In this document: positions 20,570-33,288 of the stretch, piece after piece
Numbering within the stretch: position 1 is the first letter of the stretch
Layout of the letters: every line of letters starts with the position of its first letter
Assembly (NCBI GenBank): GCA_029962745.1
Contig: CM057154.1
Coordinates: 17,929,078 to 17,993,077, forward strand
Direction: 5' to 3'
Source of the DNA: Echinometra lucunter
Lineage: Eukaryota > Echinodermata > Echinoidea > Camarodonta > Echinometridae
Length of the DNA stretch: 64,000 nt
Program-made: the position numbers and the translations under genes
The notes under the pieces: model-generated
The model's input: only the letters and a program-made list of their open reading frames with translations
The model's database searches: none
What the model was told of the DNA's origin: nothing

Positions 20570-22830
20570 TACACAGACACCAACGACCAACGCCCAACGA
20601 CCAAATACGCTTGAATATAAAAAGGGAAAGCTCAATGTTCACTGATGACATACTAAATACACAAACGACATAAGCACAATGCAACTTATATTCTTGAACA
20701 CTGCCATCTAGTGGGCAATAAACGATGTGGAAATGATTGTGGTGCCGAGGATAAGAAGCCAACGACCAACGACCATCGACCAACAATATTTTACATATAT
20801 AGAACCGGGGCACAGAAACCAACGGCCATCACATAATCTACAATTAAATAGCCAACGACCAACGACCATACACATGTAATGCAAAAGCCAACGACCAACG
20901 ACCAACGACCAACAATGTTTTACATAGAAAGCAATGGCCAACGACCAACGACCAACGACCATCGACCAACAATGTTTTACATAGAAAGCAATGGCCAACG
21001 ACCAACGACCAACGACCATCGACCAACAATGTTTTACATATATAGAACTGGGTCACAGAAACCAACGACCATCACATAATCTATAATGAAATAGCCAACG
21101 AACAACGACCATACACATATAATGGAAAAGCCAACAACTTCCAACGACCAACCTGACCAACAATGTTTTACATAGAAAGCAATGGCCAACGACCAACGAC
21201 CAACGACCAACAATGTTTTACATATATAGAACTGGGGCACAGAAACCAACGACCATCACATAATCTATAATGAAATAGCCAACGACCAACGACCAACGAC
21301 CATACACATGTAATGGAAAAGCCAACGACCAACGACCATACACATGTAATGGAAAAGCCAACGACCAACGACCAACGACCATCGACCAGCAATGTTTTAC
21401 ATATATAGAAGTAGGGCACAGAAACCAACGACCATCACATAATCTATAATGAAATAGCCAACGACCAACGACCATACACATATAATGGAAAAGCCAACGA
21501 CCAACGACCAACAATGTTTTACATAGAAAGCAATGGCCAACGACCAACGACCAACGACCATCGACCAACAATGTTTTACATATATAGAACTGGGGCACAG
21601 AAACCAACGACCATCACACAATCTATAATGAAATAGCCAACGACCAACGACCAACGACCATACACATGTAATGGTAAAGCCAACGACCAACGACCATCGA
21701 CTATCATCACACATATGAATGCTATTTCAGAAGTAGATCACAGAAACTAACGACCAACGATCAACGACCAACGACTATACATGTACATGTAATTAAAAGC
21801 CGACGACCAACGACCAACAGTGTTTTACAGATATAGAACTGGGGCACAGGAACCAACGACCATCACATAATCTATGATGATCAAAGCCAACGACCAACGA
21901 CCAACGACCATACACATGTAATGCTAAAGCCAACGACCAACGACCATCAACCAACAATGTTTTACATATATAGAACTGGGGCACAGAAACCAACGACCAT
22001 CACATAATCTAAAATGTAGTAGCCAACGACCAACGTCCATCGACCACCAGTCTTAAAAAATATTGTAGTACTGAATTGGGGTACAGAAACCAATGGCCAA
22101 CGACCAACGACCATCAAGTATGATAATTAAAAAGCCAACGATCAACGACCATCGACTATCACACATATGAATGCTATTTCAGAAGTGGATCACAGAAACT
22201 AACGGCCAACGACCAACGACCATATACATGTACATGTAATTAAAAAGCCAACGACCAACGACCATCGACCTATAATATTTTACATATATAAAACTGGGGC
22301 ACAGAAACCAACGACAATCACATAATCTATGATGAAGCCAACGACCAACGACCAACGACCATCGACATCCAGTTTTACGAAATATTTTAGTATTGCATTG
22401 GGGGTACAGAAACCAATGGCCAACGACCAACGACCATCGACTATCATCACACATATGAATGCTATTTCAGAAGTAGATCACAGAAACTAATGACCAACGA
22501 CCAACGACCAACGACCATATACATGTACATGTAATTAAAAAGCCAACGACCAACGACCATCGACCTATAATATTTTACATATATAAAACTGGGGCACAGA
22601 AACCAACGACAATCACATAATCTATGATGAAGCCAACGACCAACGACCATCGACCAACACTGTTTTACATTAACAAATCTTGGGCACAGAAACCAACGGC
22701 ATCGACCAACACTGTGTATTATTAAAGAAGATAAGTTGGGCAAAAATACCAACAACCAACGGCCAACGATCATCAAGTAATAAATATATAGCACTGATTA
22801 AAAAGTCAACAATTAACCAACGATCGTCGA
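20570..22830 (+). repeat. Satellite of CCAACGA heptamers with a longer composite unit
   Basis: About 2.2 kb in which runs of two to five CCAACGA (with CCATCGA variants) alternate with recurring spacers: CAATGTTTTACATATATAGA, ACTGGGGCACAGAAACC, CACATAATCTATAATGAAAT and CATACACATGTAATGGAAAA. The composite unit recurs every roughly 140-250 bases (spacer starts near 20789, 21031, 21219, 21394, 21577, 21823, 21959, 22282, 22570). Towards 22700 it decays. The minus-strand frames that encode repeated VVGRWSL are translations of the heptamer and are not genes. Confidence 0.95.
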
Positions 22831-24056
22831 CCAACGATGTTAGTGGAGCACAAAAATATATTAAATTTAGAACGAAGAACATAAGCCAATTATGAATCAC
22901 ATTTAATATGCTTCGTTTTAATAAAAATTATTTTACTTGTTTTAGATAGAGATATTAAAAACTATACATGTATAATGTTATATTTTTGCTTAATTATATC
23001 ACTTTATACATTGCTGAATTTGTCCATTTATATCCGTTTTAATTTTCCTTCTTGTAATTTTTCTTGACTATAGCTTTTTGTTATCATTTTTATTAGTGAT
23101 AAAAATAATAACTCTTTTTCAACCGGGATAGCCACTTCAGCTATCAGCTGATCTTCCAGCGGGTCCTGCATAACATAATGTTATTATTTCGTTTTTCCAT
23201 CTTATATGCAAAGCGGCTTGCTAGGACCCAACATGCCCGGTTTTATGATGTCTCGTTATCATCCTGTAAATCTTTCTGACTTGATCTATTATTATTTCAT
23301 TTTTATACAGTATTATATTTAATTTGTACTTCTTTGGAACTATTATTGTTGTTTTATTCTTTCGTTATTATCATCAATATTGTTTTATTGATGTTCATTT
23401 CAATTTTTTCTTTTGCATTTTTAGAACGAGACATTATATACCATATCATCATGGCCTTATATAGAAATTTTTTTTCTTAGGAGGTGGGGAGGCAAGACGA
23501 GCAAAAATTTTCAAAGGAGCTCAAAAGCGAGGGAGGAAATGGGATGAGGTAGATATGACGGCCCTTTTGCATTTTTTTTTTTTGGGGGGGTATTTTTTTT
23601 TTTTTTTTTGCATTTTTAAAAGTGAAATTGAAAGGTTTGGTGCATTCTTTTCTTGGATTTTGTGACAATTTTTATTTTAAAAATGGTAAGTATTTTTGTG
23701 TTGTATAAAAATGATATCATATAATGCCTTGTTCTGTAAATAGATATTTTCATGATACGGGGGGGGGGGTGCAAGATGCCTAATTTTTTTTTGAAGAAGC
23801 TCAAAAGTGAGGGGCAGGGCGACTCGACTGAGGTTGTCATGACGACCCTTATGCATTTTATTTTTTGCATTTTTAAAGTTAAATTGAAAGGTTTGGTGCA
23901 CACTTTTCTTGGATATTGTGACAATAGGTAAGTTTTCAAAATTTCTGGGTGGGATCAACTGCTCCCTACTCCCCTCCTGCATATGGGCATGCACATTATT
24001 ACTTTGTTTATATAAAATGTCGACTTTTCATCTCTGCTTATACTGCCAATAAAATG
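22831..24056. other. No gene recognised; diverged direct repeat at 23570-23670 and 23850-23935
   Basis: Two related segments share GAAATTGAAAGGTTTGGTGC and TTTTCTTGGAT. T and G tracts are frequent. No coding or RNA gene recognised. Confidence 0.5.
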
Positions 24057-24227
24057 CAGAGGCGGACATGGGGTATTGAGAAGGGGTGGAATTTTCCACA
24101 CGGGCGGCACAATATTTTGGCTGGAAGGACGCGCGAAGTATAATGGTCTGTAGGCCGGTTGATATAGGTTGAGTGTGCCGCTCCCATCAAACCCCCAACC
24201 GAAATTCATTCCCTTGTCCGCCTCGGC
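24057..24227. mobile_element. Possible small TIR element
   Basis: AGAGGCGGACATGGG at 24058 is matched by inverted CGAGGCGGACAAGGG at the right end. No convincing target duplication. The end sequence resembles hAT-type ends, but with only about 15 paired bases this is weak. Confidence 0.4.
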
Positions 24228-25196
24228 CAGTAATAGAAAGAAATGAGTAGGAATCGAATACTAAAATTATGACATCAGAAGATTTAGATGTAAATAAGCT
24301 TTGCAGAGAATGTGAACATGCACAACGTTTTAACTATCATGCTGCATTACTTCTATTATAGATTTTCACTTGGTTGCACAATATGAGTGTAGCTCCGTTT
24401 AGTATAATGTTATCATTTTTAGTGTAATGTATTTCAACTTGCAATTTAGGTTGTTGCCTTCCCTATACTGATGGTGCCGGGAGCATTAATTTTGTATGTT
24501 TCGTTGTAGAACAATTTGTTTGGTCGCTTTTTTGATGTATATTATTTATGTCTACCAGGGTTTTATGTATGAATATTTATGACACTATCAGTAGAAGCAT
24601 TTGAAGATGGTTATGTCAAAATTAGGAAGGAAAGGTGAGAGGTGTTTATGATCTCTTATTCTTCTCAAAAAATTTTGACTGTCGGTAATTTTACCGAAAT
24701 ACATTTTTAGCCAAAAGGGTGAAAAAATAATTGATTCATTTTGAATAGTGCCGACGCTCGAAATCCAACATGCAACACTCCCTGCGCATAATGCATTATC
24801 ATCGCATTATGTATATAACTATATCATTCTTAATCATAAAAATGAGGGGAATTATAATATTTTCATTCGGATGAGGTCAGTAATAGAAGCTCCTCTGACG
24901 CTCGGCAGGTGATTGGCAGATCTAGGTTTAATAAGAGATGGTGTTACGCTGTATCTATACGAGATTATTTGATTCTGGTTTGTTTTTAGAGCCCCCCCCC
25001 CCCAAAAAAAAAAAAAAAAAAAAAAAACATATTCAAGTCATACCCACAGATATTGACAACCTCCTGTATCTGCCCCTAATCCGGCTGGTAGAAAATGTCA
25101 TTTCATGAGATATATCTGTTGCAAAAGCTATATTCGTAACATAAAGAAGAAAATCAGTGTGATGTCCAAAAGTCTTCTGGGGGAGTCACATACTTA
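24228..25196. other. No gene recognised
   Basis: AT-rich DNA with a C/A homopolymer pair near 24991-25027. Confidence 0.5.
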
Positions 25197-25383
25197 AGAA
25201 GAAGGAGACGACGCGGAGGAGGAGGAGGAAGAGGAGGAAGAAGAAGAAGAAGAAGAAGAAGAAGAAGAAGAAAAAGAAGAAGAAGAAGAAGAAGAAGAAG
25301 AATAAGAAGCAGAAGAAGAAGAAGAAGAAGAACAAGAAGGAGAAGAAGAACAAGAAGAAGAACAAGAAGAAGAACAAGAAAAG
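25197..25383 (+). repeat. GAA microsatellite
   Basis: About 187 bases of GAA/GGA triplets with occasional ACAA interruptions; purine-only on the plus strand, so triplex-prone. Confidence 0.95.
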
Positions 25384-28300
25384 ATTATTTCAAAAAATAA
25401 GGAATTAAAGAAAATATGTTTGTCAAGTTTAAGAATATGTTTGAGAGGATGGTATTTGTTGAGGGGGAAGTTTTTTTCCGAAAAAGCACGCCAAAAAAAA
25501 AAATAAATAAATAACTCGAAAAGGGACCTGTGTGATTTTTGACCGGGAGATAAAATTTGTTTATAGAGTGGGTATGGAAAACATACAGGTGGTCACGCAT
25601 GTTTGTTTACAGTGATTCTGACTTCCCCTCTCCTCCGTAGTCCGATCTGCTATGCCTTTGGAACCCTACATTTGGGTGAGATTTTCCTGTTATTATGACT
25701 GCATGTATTCCTTGAGAATAGAAGAGTTTGAATTGTCAACAGAATGACTCATTAGATTACGGGATGAAAGTCTTTAAGCATCCTCAAGTTCATTGGGATC
25801 TCAAACGATCTTACCAATAATTATATCAAACGAACTAGTCCTGAATTGAACTCTTATCTCCCGGCAGTTTGTCTTTCTTTGTTTTCCGAGTAAGCTAGGC
25901 AATATAGCTGGCATCTCCTTCCATAGGAACTTTCAGATGTCATGTAAAACAGGCAGGGAAAATCATGAAGTTTATTTCATCATTTTTACCCACATTTACC
26001 CTTTTAACATTCAACATTCAAGGCAGTCCCATTCCCAGCAGCCTACCCCGCCCCCCTGTCTGTACCCCCTTCTCTTTTTCTATCTCTCTCTCTTTCTCTC
26101 TGTTTCTCGCTCTCTCTTACCCCGTAATAGTAACTTTTATTTTTCACACTATTACATGGGCACAAGTTACGCAACCTTTACCATACCAGTAGCATTTGCA
26201 CAATAGAAACTGACTTTATACATTTTGACTAGTGGCCAACTAAATGGAGACAGTATTAAAGCAAGGAGGTTACGAGTATGTAGTGCCTCCTTTCTATAAC
26301 AAAACACCGCGTTGCACTTCTGTTTCCCCTTCTATCGTGACAGAAATATTAAATATGGACACATTTCAACATTTCATGCAAAAATGAACATCGTTAAGAG
26401 AGACGTTAAAAGAAATATTTATTCCAATAACAGCTAGCCTATTATAATGATACTAACAACATTTAGGTTGTAATACTCAGGCTAGCTATAGATGTACCAA
26501 TATTGCTCTTCATGCGGGCCCAGCAAATTATACCGTAGCATTGCCAGGTGCCCATGTAATACACCTGGGTCGAGAAGGAAAATGTGGGCAGAACACCACG
26601 AGAAAATCTCGGAAAGCAAAAGCCTTTAAAGCACTATAATATACCAATGTTCTCCCATGAGCACTGTGTCTCTTCCATTGACAACCGGACTGTGAATTAT
26701 TTGTGACCATATCCCATCAAAATACAATTTTCGATGGGTAAAAATATCAAAATTGCTTTATATTTTCTAAAAAATTTTACTAATACATTGTATAAAGTGA
26801 TGTGCTTTTATAAACTGTATTATATTTCTATAGCAAAATAATTGAAATGTTGTATGACATTGATCACGTTATTTATGCTAGTCAGCACAAAACCCACAAA
26901 ACTAGAAGTAATATTCAGCATATTGATATACAGGACCCGGACAGGATTGTGCTGATTGATTCCATTCGGTAATATCTGAAAAGAATTACCATGGCAGCCA
27001 AACTTTGACAGGTCTGAAACCATTGATTAATTCCGATTGAATCCCTATTCACATTAGAAGAGAAAGCTTACATTTTGGGTGTAGTGTTCTTTTATTTTGG
27101 ATTATCTTATGTGCACACAGTGAAAAGAAAACAACCTCGTTTCGTATGCAACGGCATGCACATGTGGCCGAATAGTCTTTTCAGTAAACCTTCAGTAAGA
27201 AAATGATAAAAAATACATACATACACAAGTTTGAAATGGATTCCGAAAAGCGTGTTCGGTAGCAGAAAGAATACTTTTTTAATCATCACAAGATATTATT
27301 CAAATGGTTTGACCTTACGGCAAACTCATTTTGTCCTTTTAATCAATGAGTTTCACTTGAAGGTCTGAAAATAGAAACTACACTGGGAAATTGACAGTCG
27401 TGAGTGCTGCTACACAGTACAGTGTGCGATAGTTCGAAGTTTCTGTAACGTTACATCGCATAAAATCGCCCAGTTACAAGTGCTTGAGGAATGCCATTAC
27501 CCCCAAACCCCAAACGGATCTAATTTAGGGGAATTTCTGTTAAAAATAATTTCATTTTGATATATTTCAACTATTCACTATTTTGTTATATTATATGTTG
27601 TAATTTGGTCTATTACATGATTATTCACAATGAAACAATACTGATCAGAGAATGAGAAGTGAGAAAGAAAACGAAAAGAAAGGGGAGAATGAGACCAGTT
27701 AAAAAAAAAGAAAAGAAATTTGGATGAAAAGAAGAGAGGAATAATAGAAAGAAAAAGGGGAAAAGAGAGAAAGATGCAGGATAAAGGGAGAGAGAGAGAG
27801 GGGAAGAGTGAAATTGGGATGAGAAAGGTAAAACCCAAAAAGAAAACAAAAAATGAGTGTACGTAGGCCTAAGAAAGAACAATTAAAAAAATCCCATTCC
27901 TCGATCATTTCCCCTATCTGATTTCTTCTTCCCTTCTCTCCCCCCTCTCTCTTTCTCTGTCTTCTTCTTTTCTCCTCATTTTTCATACTCTCTTTCTTGG
28001 CATCTCTTTTCATGATATAATCTCCGTATAATCTTCGATTAGGGGACCATTTCATGACAGTTTCTACTAACAACTCTTATACGCTAAAACATATGATTGC
28101 CTGAGAGGAAATTGATCAGTAAAGGATGAAAAATAATAGAGAACACAGAAAATAGCATAAAGAAAAAAAGAAGAAAGGAAGACGAAGAAAATAATATAAG
28201 TTAACAACTAAAAAACAAATTCACAGCCACAATATAATGGACTGAAAATTTTAAACTTAACAAATTAATATTCTGATAAGAGAAAGAAAACGAAAAGGTA

Positions 28301-28417
28301 GAAGAAGAAGAAAAAAAATCATAAATTGCACTTACAAACAGATAAATTAGAATTGAATTACGTCCCCCCCCCCCCCCCCCGTGTGTTCTTGAAGTAAAAA
28401 TCGCATCCTACTCGCAA
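25384..28417. other. No gene recognised
   Basis: About 3 kb with no supported gene. Purine-rich tracts at 27645-27850 and a C18 tract near 28363 are simple-sequence features. A stretch near 26540-26640 contains AATACACCTGGGTCGAGA, resembling part of the SINE-like copy at 600-790, but boundaries could not be drawn. Confidence 0.5.
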
Positions 28418-29940
28418 AATTAACTCGTTGGCGATCGTTGGCGGCATTCAATACAGCTCGCCAGTTTACGCGTGGTGGTCGTTGGCAGTCGTAATAACAT
28501 GAGGTTAGTGTTTTCACTGAGCGCCCTCAGCGATTTTAGTAAGTGCTGTGATACCCATATAGATGGTGATACCGTCCTCTCCCCTTCTCTTTTTGTCTTT
28601 CATTATCCCCTGACTACATACGGACCTGTACCTACGGACCCAAGACTTCTTTTTTTGGTTGTTCATGTTCAAATCACGCCCTCTATGGCGTGGCGTTGTA
28701 TTCTAAAGGTAAGCCTTCAGATTCAGCACCCACACATCTCTTGAAGATTTGTAAGTACATCTCCAATCGTTGCTACTTGCTACTCTTCAATTCATTTCTT
28801 ACAAGTTACAGGCTGTCCCACAAATTGATATTGATGTCAGTGTTAAACTTAAAGTTGATATAAGAAAACGATCACAAATATTGAGATAATCACATAAATG
28901 AAAAGCTTTCAACCCCCAAAATAACACTGAGTGGCGTTCAACCACAGAGCAAGTTCAGAATTGTGAATTTAAGCAACTAAATTTCACCAAAATCTCAAAG
29001 TCAGAAACGCTGGGTCGCATGCAGAAACCTAGGTGCTTAGTCGTGATGTCACGAGGGGGATTGCATGCGCCAGTGGAAGAAAGTGGCAATGATGTGCCCA
29101 TGTAAAAGTGCATTCTTGTCAGAGCTTAGATTGCCATTGTAAATTCGTAAACGGGATAAAGTGGAAGATTTTCTGTTTTTATTTGAATGAAGAAACACGA
29201 AACAACGTAAATAATCCAGAAGCTGATTTCTTTTTTATATCGTCACAATTTCCTTTTTGTAGAGTTTTAAGACGAATTTAGGTTTACTGTCTCGGAAAAC
29301 GAGGTTCAATCACCATTGTATTGAACCTGCACGTACGAATAGTAAATGTCAGACGGGTTTTGTTGGTGTACAGGATCAATTATGTGAGTCGGTAATTCCT
29401 AGAACTATGATCATACTTATCATTCATATGTGTGAATGCCTCAAAAGGATGCAGTACGCCTATAAAAACAGCAAAATAAAATTTGATATAGAGATTTCCA
29501 GCAGCTGACGACGTCGTAGTTGAACGATATTCATCCGGGAGTGATGCGGCTCCTGCCTGAACGTTCTTGCAGAGAGTGGATTCTCCACTGGAAGACCAGC
29601 CGCCTACACCCGGCGGTGGATTGATGGATATTGCGCTCGCATACATGCAAACGCCAGTACGTACACCTTGGTACACACCAAAGAGATTCTATATATTGAC
29701 ACTAGAGCACTCACTCTCCATTCGCGCGCGCGCATTGCGGCTGTGCGTAATAGAACAGACAGGCCGCCATCTTTATTCTCTTTGGTACACCAAAGAGATT
29801 CTAGAATCTCTTTGGTACACACACAAATATACACACGCTTGCGCTTTGGTACGAGCGGCCGGATCCACTTTCCAGAGCTCGTAATCTCACCAAATTCAAC
29901 ACACTCCCCCCAAAATAATGGTGAAAATAGCAACTAATTT
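28418..29940. other. Higher-GC, CpG-containing stretch; candidate promoter or first-exon region
   Basis: Compared with its AT-rich surroundings this stretch has many CpG (28428-28490; 29510-29770, including a GCGCGCGCGC run near 29724). A TATAAAA lies at 29461 on the plus strand. It could hold the promoter of the pyrophosphatase gene whose first located exon is at 35719, but no exon with the right ending could be identified. A compact palindromic cluster near 29776-29820 repeats CTCTTTGGTACACC and AGATTCTAGAATCT. Confidence 0.3.
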
Positions 29941-30399
29941 TGCATTGTTAGCATGCATATGTCATAATTTTAAACCAGATAATTGATGTTCACACTATGA
30001 ACTATAAGGAGAAGGAAAAGAATTGATCACAGAGTTCTGAATTATTTGACTTTTCAGCCTTTGGAAAAAAAAAAAGCAGAAATCTCTCTGTCTCTCTGCA
30101 CATGTTTTGTATGGAACATCCGGGTACGTAAATATACGTTCACCCCCTCGTGACGTCACGAATAGTGGACAAGTTTCGTGACTGGTTTTGCCAGCTGACT
30201 GAGGAGGCTATTTATTGACATTTCAGTTGAGGATATCCAGGAGCCAGAAGATTTTTGTGATTTGCCATGCGAATAAACAACTTACGAATGAAATATGCTT
30301 TGCGTAGATACCAAATTCATGGACATTTATTGCCTTCTTATATCTACTTTAACATTAAAGCATGGAACTACAAAAGTGGTTTAAGTTTATAGGCAGACG

Positions 30400-30691
30400 T
30401 AGTCCAAGGACGTCAGGGGAGTAAAAAAAAAAAAAAAAAACGCTAACGCTATTACTCCCCATTGACGTCCAGTGCTTTTACCCCCTATTTGTACATAGCA
30501 AGCATCTTGGCACTTTAAAACAACCCCTGGAAAATCACTTTCCCATGGGCCAATGACACCACCAGGGGTGGTTTTGAAGTGCCAAGATGCTTGCTATGTA
30601 CAAATAGGGGGTAAAAGCACTGGACGTTAATGGGGAGTAATAGCGTTAGCATTTTTTTTTTTTTTTTTACTCCCCTGACGTCCCTGGACTA
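30400..30691. mobile_element. hAT-like palindromic MITE with 8-bp target duplication GGCAGACG
   Basis: Ends TAGTCC and GGACTA. The two inverted arms are about 110 bases each and almost identical: GGACGTCAGGGGAGT, an A or T homopolymer, CGCTAACGCTATTACTCCCC, and CACTTTACC-type words through AGCAAGCATCTTGGCACTT. Identical 8-bp direct repeats GGCAGACG flank it at 30392-30399 and 30692-30699. The 8-bp duplication indicates a hAT-type mobiliser. High arm identity suggests recent activity. Confidence 0.92.
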
Positions 30692-30699
30692 GGCAGACG

Positions 30700-31223
30700 C
30701 ACCAGGAAGACTAGTGTAGATTTGTAAATTAGCATTAAAGGGGCTCATCGTGAAATCTGCCATCTCTGTTCCCGCGTATGCGCTCGCATTGTGTACGATG
30801 TCTATAGTATGGGAGTAGAGCACCCGTAGGTCAAAACGGCGTTTTGAATAGCGAAACTGATTGCCTACGCAAACGCGAAATACATTGATTTAGATCTTCT
30901 ATAAAAGAGAAGAAAACTTTTGATTTTACTTACCAGCAATGTTCCTGAGGCTCTCAATTTTCCCCTTTCTGCTTCATATCTGATGAATGAACTGAAAATG
31001 GTGAATTTTAAGAAGAAAACTGAAGCTTATCAGACTCGTAGGTGGACAGCATGCTGTCGAGTAACCAATAGAAAAGCATGCTATTTAGTTTGGGTACAGA
31101 CTTGTCACGTTTGTGGGACGAGGTCAATTCATTGACCGAGTACACAGGATGAGTGGGAGTAGAGCGGAATGCTGTCACCAGCACTGATGCATGGCACTAC
31201 GTCTTACTCTTACTTAACCCCAG
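30700..31223. other. No gene recognised; possible minus-strand splice sites
   Basis: On the minus strand a CTG/GTAAGT donor-like site lies at about 30932-30933 and a pyrimidine-rich TTTTCAG acceptor-like site about 55 bases upstream near 30988. These could bound a small exon, but no protein family is recognisable. Confidence 0.25.
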
Positions 31224-31252
31224 GGGGCTCTGCCGCTTCGCGGTGGAGCCCC
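31224..31252. repeat. GC-rich hairpin
   Basis: GGGGCTCTGCCGC and GCGGTGGAGCCCC pair around a TTC loop, a 13-bp stem with one wobble. It is very GC-rich for this neighbourhood. Confidence 0.75.
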
Positions 31253-31360
31253 ACACACATCTATTGACAGCACCGAAAAGCCGTCAGTTTGGTTCGCTTA
31301 TTTTTCTCAAATTAGTTCAAAAGCTGAAAAATTGTGCTTGTATGTACTCACCAACTCTCT

Positions 31361-31790
31361 GACCAACCAGCAAACCCTCTGAAATCCTCTTCTGAAAATG
31401 ATTTGGAAGAAAAAAGATACAATTTTCTTGTCCTATGAAAATGATCCCGTGTTGAAACGTCCATTCCACAGATTCGAAAAATACATGAATATTCACGATC
31501 TTGCTGAATATTCATATCTCAAACTTTAAAGAACAGATTGGCTCCATTCTTATCGCGATATATCTGTTGTCGTCTTCATGCATATTCATTACTTTTGAGC
31601 GAACCGTGTTCTGAAATATGAATATTCATGTTGCTCTGCGCATGCACACGTTTTTCGATTTGTAGAATGGACGCTTCAGCACGGGATCATTTTCATAGGA
31701 CAAGAAAATCGTATCTTTTTTCTTCCAAATCATTTTCAGAAGAGGATTTCAGAGGGTTTGCTGGTTGGCCAGAGGGTTTGCTGGTTGGCC
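31361..31790. mobile_element. Foldback element with ATGAATATTCAT-rich loop
   Basis: Left arm CCAACCAGCAAACCCTCTGA onward (through AATCCTCTTCTGAAAATGAT and GTCCTATGAAAATGATCCCG) is repeated inverted on the right, arms of about 115 bases. The outermost 20 bases of the right end are duplicated in tandem (31751-31770 and 31771-31790). The loop contains several palindromic ATGAATATTCAT-type words. Non-coding. Confidence 0.83.
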
Positions 31791-32259
31791 AATTTTCATG
31801 CAAGACATGGAATTAATGGAAATATTTGGTATCTTTTGAAAGGGTAATAAATTTTCTACAACTTTTGTCTACAACTTATCTGTATAGAAATTACTGTTGA
31901 AAACTTACGGGCATTTGAAAAGCAAGCATTGTTCAAGATTTGGTAGAATTTGGGAACAAGCATAACCCCTTGGCACCGTAAGAGTTAAGCAAGATTTAAT
32001 TTTCTTAAATTTGCTAAATTACTAGTACCTGATTCTGCATTCTGGGACTTTTGAACTCTTAATGTGCCTCAAATTTGGGGATTCAGAGTTGAAAGTGAAA
32101 TTTTAAATAAGTATTTTCCTCTCATGTATGAATGATCTAGACTGGAAAAAGGCCTGCTGATACACACAAAAGCTACCGAAGCCTATTCACCTGTAAAAGG
32201 TATTTTGGAGTATAAGCATATCTTCAGATAAGCTTGTACAAGTGATGGCTACCGACCTC
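31791..32259. other. No feature recognised
   Basis: AT-rich spacer between two foldback elements. Confidence 0.45.
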
Positions 32260-32827
32260 TTAAAGGGAAAGTCGACCCTAGAAGTTTCACTGTTTCAATA
32301 AAAGGAGATAAATTTGAACAGCATTTTAAAAAAGAAATGAGCAAAATCGGTCAAAGAATAAGAAAATTACACTCATTTACATCTTCTAGTAAATTACTCT
32401 CGGCTCTGCAAATTGGCAACACTGATGACATCATATGCGAACAGGTCTCCATTCACTTTGTACATGAAATTTCACATTTTCTCAATTTTCTTGGAAGTTA
32501 CACATTTTCTCACCCCATAGTTAAAGTATGTTATGTAAAAAGCAATTCTTCTGAACATATATTGATTATGGGGGTTAGAAAATGTGTAACTTCCAAGAAA
32601 ATTGAGAAAATGTGAAATTTCATGTACAAAGTGAATGGAGACCTGCTCGCATATGATGTCATCAGTGTTGCCAATTCGCAGAGCCAAGAGTAGTTTACTA
32701 GAAAATGTAAATGAGTGTCATTTTCTTATTCTTTGACCGATCTTGCTCATTTCTTTTTTAAAATGCTATTCAAATTTATCTCCTTATATTGAAACAGTGA
32801 AACTTCTAGGGTGGACTTACCCTTTAA
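32260..32827. mobile_element. TTAA-flanked long palindrome
   Basis: TTAA at 32260-32263 and 32824-32827 bounds AGGG...CCCT ends. Inverted arms of about 250 bases share CTAGAAGTTTCACTGTTTCA, GAGCAAAATCGGTCAAAGAA, GCCAATTCGCAGAGCC-type, CACTGATGACATCATATGCG and TTGTACATGAAATTTCACAT. The two arms are so alike that both strands encode nearly the same peptide, so the frames at 32337-32687 are mirror artefacts. TTAA targeting points to a piggyBac-type mobiliser. A related element is at 53257-53850. Confidence 0.88.
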
Positions 32828-33060
32828 GTTGATGATAGAAATCACTACAATAATCAACAAATTCTTGGAAAATATTTGCTTTTTACACCCTAGGTCTAGG
32901 ATGATAGAATATCTTAGTTGCCATCCCATTCCTTCAATTGGATCTCAGTCATCTTGATCAAGTGAAATTCTCTTTTTTTTTTAAATCACCACTTGTGCTC
33001 CTCTGAAACTCAGACATCAGTCATGGAACACTAATTGCCTATTGTCAGCAATTTCCCCTG
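32828..33060. other. No feature recognised
   Basis: Short spacer. Confidence 0.4.
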
Positions 33061-33288
33061 TACAGCACCAGATTTGAGCATCAGACTTTCCTGCATGTCC
33101 TTAGTATAGGTACCCCTACTCTAAAAAGCCTGAAAGGTATTTTGGCCGCATACAAGCTGCGAACTATTGAAGATTTAATTACACATCCCGTCCCCTACGT
33201 CTCTTTGAAACGCAGAGTAATGAACTTGATCTCTGCCACAGTCCAGGAAGCAACACGAGAAGGAGCAACCACTAAAGACCTCTTATAA
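33061..33288 (+). pseudogene. Possible decayed coding fragment of unknown family
   Basis: A stop-free frame of 75 codons whose translation has balanced, protein-like composition (for example IGTPTLKSLKGILAAYKLRT followed by IEDLITHPVPYVSLKRRVMN). After the stop at 33286-33288 protein-like stretches continue in the same region, interrupted by stops (to about 33700). There is no ATG at the start and no recognised domain. It may be a remnant of a transposon or host gene, or chance. Confidence 0.25.

Noticed and set aside
20708..22794. Many minus-strand frames with repeated VVGRWSLVVG and FYICKTLL peptides
   Set aside because: They are translations of the CCAACGA heptamer satellite; the peptide period follows the DNA repeat and there is no start context, splice structure or domain.
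28472..28744. 90-codon plus frame sharing WRCILK with a minus frame near 20390
   Set aside because: The similarity is limited to about 25 bases of DNA and looks like a repeat fragment, not a shared exon.
32337..32687. Two nearly identical peptides encoded on opposite strands
   Set aside because: Explained by the inverted arms of a palindromic element.
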